A stretch of DNA of 6,230 bases from an uncultured Ruminococcus sp. (GCA_902772615.1 CACYBC010000011.1:1-6230); one strand, 5' to 3'; numbered from the stretch's first letter, positions 1-6,230 are shown. Numbers and translations: made by a program. The notes: a model not told the origin generated them from the sequence alone.

Positions 1-1
1 C

Positions 2-223
2 ATCAGGCAGGAGGAGAAGATAGCCGTTCACAGGGCGATGGCTCATCTGAAGGCGGAATACCGCCAGGTGCTCTGGCTGACCTATTTTGAAGGCTTCAGC
101 AACAAGGAGACGGCCCGCATAATGAAGAGGTCGGTCCACGGCACTGAGACCCTGCTGTACCGCGCAAGGCAGTCACTTAAGAGATTACTGGAAACGGAGG
201 GTCATTTTGATGAAGACCTATGA
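2..223 (+). CDS. RNA polymerase ECF-type sigma factor, C-terminal part (5' end outside window)
   Basis: The reading frame is open from the first bases and ends at TGA 221-223, so 73 C-terminal residues are visible and the start lies upstream. They match sigma-70 region 4: an amphipathic stretch (AEYRQVLWLTYFEGFS) followed by the helix-turn-helix SNKETARIMKRS...TLLYRARQSLKRLLE, which in this family contacts the -35 promoter element. The placing of this helix-turn-helix close to the C-terminus is typical of group 4 (ECF) sigma factors; region 2 is not in the window, so the ECF assignment is partly inference. The downstream membrane-protein gene overlaps the last 14 bases, the usual layout for an ECF sigma factor and its membrane-bound regulator. 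An ATG at 38-40 is internal, because the sigma-like sequence continues upstream of it (residues IRQEEKIAVHRA). Target promoters cannot be deduced here. Confidence 0.85.
   Translation: MRQEEKIAVHRAMAHLKAEYRQVLWLTYFEGFSNKETARIMKRSVHGTETLLYRARQSLKRLLETEGHFDEDL
196..200 (+). promoter_or_regulatory. Ribosome binding site of the membrane-protein gene, inside the sigma gene
   Basis: GGAGG lies nine bases before ATG 210 and six before a TTG at 207. It sits inside the last codons of the sigma factor gene, so translation of the two genes is probably coupled. The spacing fits the ATG slightly better than the TTG. Confidence 0.6.
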
Positions 224-1172
224 ACAGATGGCGCATGATGCGCTCAGACGCATAGAGGAATACGAGAACTTAAGAAGGGAACGCAGGAAGGCGTTCAATA
301 GAGCGGCAGTGCCGGCGCTGTCATTCTGCATTGTGGCGCTGCTGGGTATCGGATTATGGAAGAGCGGCGTCCTTGACAGAAAGAACGTAGAGGTCATACA
401 GCCGCAAGGGCAGCAGCCGCAGTCTGAGATATCACAGCCCGTGCCGGAACCGGAACCGGCTCCGCCGTCCACGGAGCCCGATCCGCAGCCGTCCAACGGA
501 GGAATGGAACAGTTCTCCCCGGCGCAGCCTGCCTGTGAAGGCGTGCCACCGGTAGCGGAGAACGGAGATCCGGATCCCGCGGCGGAAGAAGGCACAGAGG
601 GACGTGAGGGGGCACCGTATCCGTTCCCGGGCAAGGTGGAGGACCCTGTCACGGATCCGCCCGAGATATCGGGGGAGGTGACTCAACCGGAACCGGAACC
701 CGGCATCACTGAGAATGGCGAAGGGGAAGGCGGAGCTGTGGTGCACGTCCCGAATCAGCCCGTCGGTGAGGAACCGGCAGTATACACACCTGCCTACAGG
801 CTGATAGAGGATTATCCTGAGGCGCCTTCAGCTTCATATGCGACGCCCGGGATGGGACAGACCGGAAGATCCGTGCCTCTGATGGCAGCAATAGAGCATT
901 ACAGGGGAGAAGCGGTAAGATACCGTGTGGCCGTGGACTTCTTTGAAGGAGATCAGCCGATCCGGGACAAGGACATCCTTCTGGCGGAGGCGAACAGGCT
1001 CTACGCTCAGGGAGGATACACTGCCGGAGTGGAGACTGTCAGAAACAGCGAAAGAGAGTTCAGCTATCTCTTCCTGATAGCGACGGAGGAGGAGATCCTC
1101 TCCTTCCCGGCGAGAAGCGACAGGGGATACTTCATGTTCCTGATAAAGGAGTATCCGGAACTGACAGACTAG
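210..1172 (+). CDS. Single-pass membrane protein with Pro/Glu-rich linker, putative anti-sigma or sigma-partner protein
   Basis: From ATG 210 the product has 320 residues; a TTG three bases upstream is a weaker alternative start. Three parts are visible. Residues 1-31 are charged and basic at the end (ENLRRERRKAFNR), suited to the cytoplasm and to binding a sigma factor. Residues about 33-50 form one hydrophobic helix (VPALSFCIVALLGIGLW). Residues about 62-190 are rich in Pro, Glu and Gln (for example PEPEPAPPSTEPDPQPS), a likely extended spacer outside the membrane. Residues about 195-320 form a folded-looking domain (AIEHYRGEAVRYRVAVDFF ... SYLFLIATEEEILSFPA ... YFMFLIKEYPEL) that I do not recognise. 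No zinc anti-sigma motif (HxxxCxxC) is present. The 14-base overlap with the sigma gene and the membrane topology suggest an anti-sigma or sensor role, but this is inference from position. Alternatively it is an output of the sigma factor rather than its inhibitor. Confidence 0.8.
   Translation: MKTYEQMAHDALRRIEEYENLRRERRKAFNRAAVPALSFCIVALLGIGLWKSGVLDRKNVEVIQPQGQQPQSEISQPVPEPEPAPPSTEPDPQPSNGGMEQFSPAQPACEGVPPVAENGDPDPAAEEGTEGREGAPYPFPGKVEDPVTDPPEISGEVTQPEPEPGITENGEGEGGAVVHVPNQPVGEEPAVYTPAYRLIEDYPEAPSASYATPGMGQTGRSVPLMAAIEHYRGEAVRYRVAVDFFEGDQPIRDKDILLAEANRLYAQGGYTAGVETVRNSEREFSYLFLIATEEEILSFPARSDRGYFMFLIKEYPELTD
444..700 (+). repeat. Degenerate CCGGAA repeats encoding Pro-Glu runs
   Basis: The hexamer CCGGAA is repeated in tandem at 444-459 and again at 687-700, both encoding Pro-Glu dipeptides in the linker of the membrane protein. 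The copies are short and lie about 240 bases apart. They look like low-complexity coding sequence that could vary in length between strains, not a mobile or CRISPR repeat. Confidence 0.4.
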
Positions 1173-1229
1173 TTCATGACCAGGGTGTACGGAGGCTGAA
1201 CAAGACTGCCGGGATATGAATAGATCGAT

Positions 1230-1270
1230 AAAGAACAGAGCAGAGACACCTGTCTCAGCTCTGTTCTTTT
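1230..1270 (+). terminator. Intrinsic terminator after the sigma/membrane-protein operon
   Basis: The left arm AAAGAACAGAGC (1230-1241) pairs with GCTCTGTTCTTT (1258-1269). After one A/A mismatch (1242 and 1257) the inner arm GAGAC (1243-1247) pairs with GTCTC (1252-1256) around the loop ACCT. The stem is thus 17 base pairs with one mismatch, and its 3' arm ends in TTCTTTT. It begins 57 bases after the stop codon of the membrane-protein gene. The left arm starts with ATAAAG, so the reverse strand also ends in a weak T tract and the structure may stop transcription both ways, though no gene converges on it here. Confidence 0.85.
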
Positions 1271-1313
1271 GTCATTCTGACAGTATGTCCGCAGGTAATT
1301 TGTCGAAATCGCA

Positions 1314-1345
1314 TTGTTCCGAAGCCGGACTGTTCAATGTATAAT
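1314..1345 (+). promoter_or_regulatory. Candidate sigma-70-type promoter for the flavoenzyme operon
   Basis: A perfect -10 hexamer TATAAT lies at 1340-1345. The -35 side is poor: TTGTTC at 1314-1319 is 20 bases away, longer than the usual 16-18, and the 17-base position (1317-1322, TTCCGA) matches only in part. Transcription would begin around 1352, leaving a leader of about 55 bases before ATG 1406. A TTGACA at 1347-1352 has no acceptable -10 at normal spacing and was not used. The weak -35 would suit a promoter that needs an activator, but that is inference. Confidence 0.4.
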
Positions 1346-1353
1346 TTTGACAT

Positions 1354-1381
1354 AAGAACAAAAGATATTCGGTCGGTTCTT
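1354..1381. promoter_or_regulatory. Inverted repeat near the predicted transcription start, possible operator or leader hairpin
   Basis: AAGAAC (1354-1359) and GTTCTT (1376-1381) are perfect inverted copies separated by 16 bases. They lie just downstream of the candidate -10 box, where a repressor site or a weak leader hairpin would act. Six-base arms are short and could occur by chance. Confidence 0.25.
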
Positions 1382-1390
1382 TTACTGAAA

Positions 1391-1396
1391 GGAAGG
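1391..1396 (+). promoter_or_regulatory. Ribosome binding site that fixes the flavoenzyme start
   Basis: GGAAGG, within AAAGGAAGG, lies nine bases before ATG 1406. The longer possible start at ATG 1337 has no such site and overlaps the candidate -10 box, so ATG 1406 is preferred. Confidence 0.75.
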
Positions 1397-1405
1397 ATCA
1401 GAAAT

Positions 1406-3442
1406 ATGCAGGAAAGGTACTCATCTCTGTTTTCACCGGTAAAGATCGGCAGCGTCACCCTCAAGAACCGCGTCATCCTGACTGCCATGGGAGGAACGTC
1501 ATTCCTGGGACATGACGGAAAGTTCAACCCTCATATAAGGGACTACTACATGGCGAGAGTCCGTGGCGGAGTCGGACTGATAGTCCCGGGCGTGACCGGA
1601 GTAAAGGACATGAACGGATCCCTCTATGAGAAGGAGGACATCTTCCTCGGCCCGGTGAAGGAAGTCATAGACGAGATCCACTCCTACGGGACCAAGTATT
1701 TCTTCCAGCTGGGAGCCGGATTCGGGAGAGCCCAGCTCATAGGGCTGGGACCCGGTATGGACGAAGCCACCCGCAACGCTCTGATGGTGGCTCCCTCCGA
1801 CGGCATACCCAACGTCTGGATGCCGGACCTCAAGCACAGGGGACTTACCAGGGAGGAGATCCACGACCTGGTGGATGCCTTCGGGAAGTCCGCGCTGATG
1901 TGCAAGAAGGCGGGAATAGACGGAGTCGAGATCCACGCCATCCATGAGGGATACCTGCTCGACCAGTTCACCATTTCAAATACCAATGAGAGGAACGACG
2001 AGTACGGCGGAAGCCTGGAGAACCGCTTCCGCTTCATCACTGAGGTCATACGGGAGATAAAGAAGACCTGCGGCGAGGATTTCCCCGTTATGATCCGCTA
2101 CAGTGTTTCCAGCAAGATGCGCGGATTCAACAAGGGAGCTCTGCCCGGAGAGGATTACGAGGAGTTCGGACGCAGCCTGGAGGAGAGCCCCGCTGCGGCG
2201 AGACTGCTGGAAGCCGCCGGCGCGGACGCCCTGGACGCCGACAACGGATCCTACGACTCCTGGTGGTGGGCTCATCCTCCGGTATACATGCCTCTGCACT
2301 GCAACTTCCCGGAGGTCTCATACATCAAGAAGTTCGTCAACATCCCGGTGTTCTGCGCCGGACGCATGGAGGATCCCGCCTTCGCGGACAAGGTGATCGC
2401 TGCGGGCGAGATAGACGGTATAGGAGTTGCCCGCCAGTTCCTTGCGGATCCTGAGTGGCTCAACAAGGCCAGAGAGGGCAGGGAGGAGGACATCAGACCC
2501 TGCATCGCATGCCACAACGGCTGCTTCGGCATAAGTCTGGTGAGGACTCCCAGAAGCCGCGGAGTGAGCATGGCCCACTGCGCGGTCAACCCCACCGCCA
2601 TGGAGGAGACCGAGTGGGATCTCACCGAGGCGGCTGAAAAGAAGAACATCGCAATAGTAGGCGGAGGAATAGGCGGAATGGAATCCGCCCGCATCCTCAC
2701 GCTGAGAGGCCATAAAGTGACCCTCTTCGAGAAGACCGGCGAGCTGGGAGGCGTGTTCATCGCCGCGGCGGCGCCTGACTTCAAGGAGAAGGACAGGATG
2801 CTCCTGGACTGGTACAGGCATCAGATGGAGAAGCTCGGAGTGGACGTGAGACTGAACACCGAGGCCAAAGCCGAAGATCTGAAGGATTTCGATGAGATCA
2901 TCGTTGCCACCGGATCCGCGGCGAGAAGACTGCCGCTGCCCGGACTGGATGATGAGAGAGTCCTTGAGGCCATAGAATACCTGAGAGGCACGAAGCCGGT
3001 CGGCGACGAAGTCGTCATCATCGGCGGCGGTCTCACGGGAATAGAGATAGCATACGATCTCGCCAAAAAGGGGAAGAAGCCCTCCGTGGTGGAGATGCAG
3101 GAGGATATCCTGCAGGTCCCGGGCCTCTGCGCTGCGAACTCCAACATGCTCAGGGAGATCATCCGCTACTACGGAATACCCGTGTACACGTCTGCGCGAT
3201 TTGAGGGAGTGGAGAGCGCGGACAGGCTCTGCGTGAAGATCAGCAGGGACGGCGCAGAGGAGGCTCTTCAGGCTGACAGCGTGATCATGTCAGTGGGCTA
3301 TGTGCCTGTGCGCACCGTGTCCGACAGCCTCGCGGCTGCGGGCTATCCTCAGGACAGGGTGCACGTGATAGGCGACGCTCGCGAGGTGGGCAACCTCATG
3401 AGCGTGATCCGCGAGGCATACGAGCTCTGCTACAGCCTGTGA
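1406..3442 (+). CDS. NADH:flavin oxidoreductase of the Old Yellow Enzyme / enoate reductase / 2,4-dienoyl-CoA reductase type
   Basis: This 678-residue cytoplasmic flavoenzyme is close to the length of FadH (about 670) and has the full three-part architecture. Residues about 5-365 form the FMN-binding TIM barrel (LFSPVKIGSVTLKNR at 8-22; IHAIHEGYLLDQF at 176-188; NDEYGGSLENRFRF at 197-210; VARQFLADPEW at 341-351). Tyr183 in HEGYLLDQF sits where FadH has its proton-donating tyrosine. Cys366, Cys369, Cys373 and Cys392 (CIACHNGC, then AHCAVNP) are the [4Fe-4S] ligands. Residues about 411-678 form the FAD/NAD(P) module, with GGGIGG (419-424), ATGS (501-504), a second nucleotide loop GGGLTG (540-545) and VIGDA (654-658). 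Family members reduce activated C=C bonds with NAD(P)H, including dienoyl-CoA, enoates, bile-acid or steroid enones and hydroxycinnamates; the substrate here cannot be read from sequence. Another ATG at 1337 would add 23 residues unlike the family, so the shorter start is chosen. It leads a probable three-gene operon. Confidence 0.93.
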   Translation: MQERYSSLFSPVKIGSVTLKNRVILTAMGGTSFLGHDGKFNPHIRDYYMARVRGGVGLIVPGVTGVKDMNGSLYEKEDIFLGPVKEVIDEIHSYGTKYFFQLGAGFGRAQLIGLGPGMDEATRNALMVAPSDGIPNVWMPDLKHRGLTREEIHDLVDAFGKSALMCKKAGIDGVEIHAIHEGYLLDQFTISNTNERNDEYGGSLENRFRFITEVIREIKKTCGEDFPVMIRYSVSSKMRGFNKGALPGEDYEEFGRSLEESPAAARLLEAAGADALDADNGSYDSWWWAHPPVYMPLHCNFPEVSYIKKFVNIPVFCAGRMEDPAFADKVIAAGEIDGIGVARQFLADPEWLNKAREGREEDIRPCIACHNGCFGISLVRTPRSRGVSMAHCAVNPTAMEETEWDLTEAAEKKNIAIVGGGIGGMESARILTLRGHKVTLFEKTGELGGVFIAAAAPDFKEKDRMLLDWYRHQMEKLGVDVRLNTEAKAEDLKDFDEIIVATGSAARRLPLPGLDDERVLEAIEYLRGTKPVGDEVVIIGGGLTGIEIAYDLAKKGKKPSVVEMQEDILQVPGLCAANSNMLREIIRYYGIPVYTSARFEGVESADRLCVKISRDGAEEALQADSVIMSVGYVPVRTVSDSLAAAGYPQDRVHVIGDAREVGNLMSVIREAYELCYSL

Positions 3443-3460
3443 TGGTGACGGAGCAAAGCC

Positions 3461-3982
3461 ATGGAGAACACATCATCCAGAAAATGGTCCATAATATGTG
3501 CAGCGCTGCTTATGGCAGCTGCGCTGATAACGGCCGGAGCGATCATCATGTCAGGCAAAAAGACCGTAGGCAGGAACGTTAAGGAAGACAAGATCTACGA
3601 TTTCTATTACACGGATTCCACGTCTACGTTCCCGCCGTACTTTCAGAGGTACAGATTTACAGCGGTGGAAGGAGAGTACTTCTTCTACCACGAGACCAGG
3701 GAAGGAGACCATTTTCCTCTCACCGAGGCTGACATCACCGTGTCCGGCACGCTCAGCCTGACCGGGCAGCAGTGGGACGAGTTCTATTCTCTTCTGGAGA
3801 ACGGCACTGTCAGGAACAGGGAGGATGACGTCACCGACGGCGACAGCGGACCCTGGACATACCTCTACTGGAAGGGCGACAGGGGAAGATGCAGGGAATT
3901 CACATTCGAGTCATACGGAAAACGCCTTGAGTTCGAGGAGCTCTGTCTGAAACTCAGGGAACAGCAGATAAACAGCCAGTAA
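3461..3982 (+). CDS. Membrane-anchored protein of unknown function
   Basis: I do not recognise this 173-residue protein. The N-terminus (MENTSSRKWS) is followed by one hydrophobic segment at about residues 10-30 (IICAALLMAAALITAGAIIM), which reads as a signal anchor or an uncleaved signal peptide. There is no lipobox cysteine at the end of the segment, so it is probably not a lipoprotein. The rest is polar and aromatic-rich (YDFYYTDSTSTFPPYFQRYRF; WTYLYWKGDRGRCREFTFESYGKRLEFEELCLKLREQ) with two cysteines (144 and 162), and is likely to lie outside the membrane as a small beta-rich domain. GGAG at 3450-3453 precedes ATG 3461 by seven bases. The start is 18 bases after the flavoenzyme stop, and the arabinofuranosidase begins 30 bases after its own stop, so it is probably co-transcribed with both. 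No function can be assigned. Confidence 0.8.
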   Translation: MENTSSRKWSIICAALLMAAALITAGAIIMSGKKTVGRNVKEDKIYDFYYTDSTSTFPPYFQRYRFTAVEGEYFFYHETREGDHFPLTEADITVSGTLSLTGQQWDEFYSLLENGTVRNREDDVTDGDSGPWTYLYWKGDRGRCREFTFESYGKRLEFEELCLKLREQQINSQ

Positions 3983-4012
3983 ACATAACGTGACTGAAAG
4001 GAAAAAACAGCC

Positions 4013-6230
4013 ATGAACGAAGTAAAGGTCTACACAAGGAAAGTCAGGTTTCCTGCCGCGGAGGATCTGTACGGCCTCTTTTTTGAGGACATAAACAGAG
4101 CCGGTGACGGCGGAATCTATCCCGAGATGATCAGGAACAGGTCCTTTGAGGACTCGCTGATCCCCGGAGGCTGCACCACAGACGAGGACCAGCTGGTCTA
4201 CATCAACAGAGGCGGCTGGCCCGGCTGCTTCAATCACGGAGAAGGGATGGACGACTGGGCCGACAAGGTCCCGTATACCCCGATACCCGGCTGGTACAGC
4301 GAAGGCGCCGAGATGGATCTCGATCAGGGGGACACCCTCAACGACAAGAGACAGGCTTCGCTGCTGGTAAGCTTCACGCCGGGCGGAAAGATCCGCAACA
4401 TCGGATATTCCGGCGCCAGCGTCACCAGGGACGCAGCCTACGACATGATCATGTTCGTAAAGACCGCATATCCCGTGAAACTCAGCGTATCCCTGCAGGG
4501 ACCTCAGGGCGAAGTGTTCGCCGAGGAGTCCGCAAGCGCAGCCGGAGGACCCGGCTGGCAGAAGCTGGAACTGAGACTGGTCTCCAATGATACCTGTCAT
4601 GAGGCGTGCACGGTGATAAGCTGCCCGGTTGCAGCTGAGGTGAGGTTCGGCTATACGTCGCTGCTTCCGGAGGACACCTACTGCGGACACGGACTGAGGA
4701 AGGACATAGTGGAAGCCCTGATGGCGACACACCCGAAGTTCCTCAGATACCCCGGAGGATGCATCGTCGAGGGAATGAGCATCGAGACCGCCATGAGGTT
4801 CTCCAACACAATAGGGGATCCCTGGGAGAGGCCTTCCCACAACCTGATGTGGCACTACAGGACCACCAACGGATTCGGCTATCACGAGTTCCTGCAGCTG
4901 TGCGAGGACACGGGAATGGCCCCGATGTACGTGTGCAACGTGGGCATGTCCTGCCAGGCAAGGGTATCGGAGCTCTTTGACGATGATACGGTGGACGAGT
5001 TCCTGCAGGAGGCGCTCGGAGCGCTGGAATATGCCCTTGGACCGGCCGACAGTAAGTACGGCGCCATGAGAGCAGCCGCGGGACATCCGGAGCCCTTCTC
5101 CATGAAGTACTTCGAGATAGGAAACGAGAACCACGGACCGGAATACAACGAGAGATACGAGAAGTTCTACAAGGCTCTGAAAGAGGCCTATCCCGATGTG
5201 ATATACATCTCCAACACCCATACCGAGGCGGACGGTCTTCCCACCGAGATGGCGGACGAGCACTACTACAGCTCGCCGGAATTCTTCATGGAGAACGACA
5301 ACCGCTTCGACTCATACGACCGCAGCGGCCCGGAGATCTTCCTGGGCGAGTACGCGGTAAACGGAGGCAACACCATCGCCTCCATGGAATGCGCGCTTGC
5401 AGAAGCGGTGTTCCTCGCGGGCATGGAGCGCAATCAGGACATAGTGAAGCTGTCGGCATACGCGCCGCTGCTGCAGAACAGCGATTACACGGCATGGAAG
5501 CCGAATCTGGTGGTGTTCAACAACCATGAGGTCTACGGCATCCCGTCATACCACGCCATCTCCCTGATGGCCGCGAACCGCGGCAAAGAGGTCCTGGAGA
5601 GCGAGACCGTCAGCGAGAAGGTCCCGCCGGTATACTTCGGCGTGCCGGGCATAATGTCGTCCCGGCCCGGAGTGGAGTTCCGCAACGTGAAAGTGAACGG
5701 GAAGGACGTCGGCATCTCCCAGATGGTCTACGGAGGAGTGGAGGAGGATGACGGCGCCTGCAGGCTCGTCAAGGCGGACAATCCCCATCCCATGACCGGA
5801 AAGAACGAGGTGTGGAACCGCACTTTTGAGGAGTTCATGGCCTCCGGATTCTTCCCGGGCATGACCGCGAACGAAGACATCTGCTGGGCCGTGTTCGATG
5901 GAGAGGATCTCGAGGAATATACCTTTGAGGCGGATGTGAAGCTCGGCAGCGAAGACGACGTGACGCTCTCCATCTGGAACTATCATCCCGGCACCGACGC
6001 CGGATGCAACGAGCCCAAGGATCCCAGATGGAACCTCAGGAACGTGCGCAACCAGGTGTGGCGAATAAACGGCGGAAAAGGCACCCTGGAGGTCCCTTCC
6101 TACAGGACCCGGGGAGAGATACCTTCCGTGGATCTGAACGTCAGGTACGGGGAATTCAACCACCTGAAGATCGTCGCAAGACACGAGGGCTATGACTGCT
6201 GGCTGAACGGAGAACCGGTGCAGAGCAAGA
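4013..6230 (+). CDS. GH51 alpha-L-arabinofuranosidase with C-terminal lectin-like domain (3' end outside window)
   Basis: The frame is open from ATG 4013 to the window edge (739 full codons, no stop). Family 51 enzymes release terminal alpha-L-arabinofuranosyl groups from arabinoxylan, arabinan and their oligosaccharides with retention of configuration. Visible marks are LFFEDINRAGDGGIYPEMIRN (starting at 22, with sugar-binding Glu25), RYPGGCIVEG (245-254), the acid/base Glu372 in FEIGNENHG, and the nucleophile Glu446 in FLGEYA. Residues about 95-220 look like an inserted carbohydrate-binding-type jelly roll, as in the plant/Bacteroides-like branch of GH51. Residues from about 620 (FEADVKL, WNLRNVRNQVWRI at 673, DCWLNGEPV at 728) look like a concanavalin/LamG-like domain that is incomplete at the edge; relatives with this layout run to roughly 800 residues or more. 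There is no signal peptide, so it acts in the cytoplasm on imported oligosaccharides or glycosides. AAAGGA (3997-4002) serves as its ribosome binding site. Confidence 0.93.
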   Translation, partial: MNEVKVYTRKVRFPAAEDLYGLFFEDINRAGDGGIYPEMIRNRSFEDSLIPGGCTTDEDQLVYINRGGWPGCFNHGEGMDDWADKVPYTPIPGWYSEGAEMDLDQGDTLNDKRQASLLVSFTPGGKIRNIGYSGASVTRDAAYDMIMFVKTAYPVKLSVSLQGPQGEVFAEESASAAGGPGWQKLELRLVSNDTCHEACTVISCPVAAEVRFGYTSLLPEDTYCGHGLRKDIVEALMATHPKFLRYPGGCIVEGMSIETAMRFSNTIGDPWERPSHNLMWHYRTTNGFGYHEFLQLCEDTGMAPMYVCNVGMSCQARVSELFDDDTVDEFLQEALGALEYALGPADSKYGAMRAAAGHPEPFSMKYFEIGNENHGPEYNERYEKFYKALKEAYPDVIYISNTHTEADGLPTEMADEHYYSSPEFFMENDNRFDSYDRSGPEIFLGEYAVNGGNTIASMECALAEAVFLAGMERNQDIVKLSAYAPLLQNSDYTAWKPNLVVFNNHEVYGIPSYHAISLMAANRGKEVLESETVSEKVPPVYFGVPGIMSSRPGVEFRNVKVNGKDVGISQMVYGGVEEDDGACRLVKADNPHPMTGKNEVWNRTFEEFMASGFFPGMTANEDICWAVFDGEDLEEYTFEADVKLGSEDDVTLSIWNYHPGTDAGCNEPKDPRWNLRNVRNQVWRINGGKGTLEVPSYRTRGEIPSVDLNVRYGEFNHLKIVARHEGYDCWLNGEPVQSK

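Noticed and set aside
1177..1200. Tiny open frame ATG...TGA after the membrane-protein gene
   Set aside because: It has only seven codons before the terminator and no supporting evidence.
1347..1352. TTGACA as a -35 box
   Set aside because: The positions 16-18 bases downstream (around 1369-1376) read TCGGTCGG and do not resemble a -10 box.
1255..1527. A 90-codon minus-strand open frame running through the intergenic region
   Set aside because: It covers the terminator, the promoter and the start of the flavoenzyme, and shows no family resemblance.
2272..2821. Two overlapping minus-strand open frames of about 170 codons
   Set aside because: Both are opposite the iron-sulfur and FAD part of the flavoenzyme, where the plus-strand motifs are clear, so they are shadows.
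3911..5263. A 450-codon open frame on the minus strand
   Set aside because: It lies opposite the GH51 gene, whose motifs and catalytic residues are unmistakable. Its translation is rich in Val, His, Gly and Arg with no recognisable domain, as expected for the mirror frame of codon-biased coding DNA.
5546..6184. A 212-codon open frame on the minus strand
   Set aside because: It is antisense to the GH51 C-terminal region, has no recognisable motif and fits a mirror frame.
1..6230. Search for CRISPR repeats, tRNA, insertion sequence ends or defence genes
   Set aside because: No regularly spaced repeats, tRNA-like cloverleaf, transposase motifs or terminal inverted repeats were seen by eye; nearly all sequence is explained by five coding regions.

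Overview
The window reads as a piece of an anaerobic gut- or rumen-type Clostridia (Firmicutes) chromosome. The grounds are an ECF-type sigma factor with an overlapping membrane partner gene, a [4Fe-4S]/FMN/FAD enoate-reductase-type flavoenzyme typical of strict anaerobes, a cytoplasmic GH51 arabinofuranosidase, clear AGGAGG-like ribosome binding sites and an intrinsic terminator. The DNA looks moderately GC-rich, yet it uses many AGG/AGA (Arg), ATA (Ile) and GGA (Gly) codons. No species can be named from sequence alone. All genes lie on the + strand.

Region 1 (1-1172) is the end of a regulatory operon. It holds the C-terminal part of an RNA polymerase sigma factor (region 4 helix-turn-helix), overlapped by 14 bases by a gene for a single-pass membrane protein. 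That protein has a short basic cytoplasmic tail, a long Pro/Glu-rich outer linker and a C-terminal domain I do not recognise. It is a plausible, non-zinc anti-sigma or co-sensor. A near-perfect hairpin terminator (1230-1270) closes the operon.

Region 2 (1271-1405) is a short intergenic region. It carries a TATAAT -10 box (1340-1345), a small inverted repeat near the predicted transcription start, and a strong ribosome binding site for the next gene.

Region 3 (1406-6230) is a tight three-gene run with gaps of 18 and 30 bases: (i) a 678-residue Old Yellow Enzyme/2,4-dienoyl-CoA-reductase-type oxidoreductase, (ii) a 173-residue membrane-anchored protein of unknown function, and (iii) a GH51 alpha-L-arabinofuranosidase with both catalytic glutamates and a C-terminal lectin-like domain, cut off by the window end after 739 codons. 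The arrangement suggests co-transcription from the promoter near 1340. One speculative reading is combined processing of plant-derived arabinosides: the hydrolase removes arabinose and the flavoenzyme reduces an unsaturated (enoate/enone) aglycone or hydroxycinnamate.

I see no CRISPR array, tRNA, rRNA, insertion sequence or phage gene. The genes are individually of known type or unknown small membrane proteins. The operon pairing and the sigma-partner protein are the parts most worth following up.
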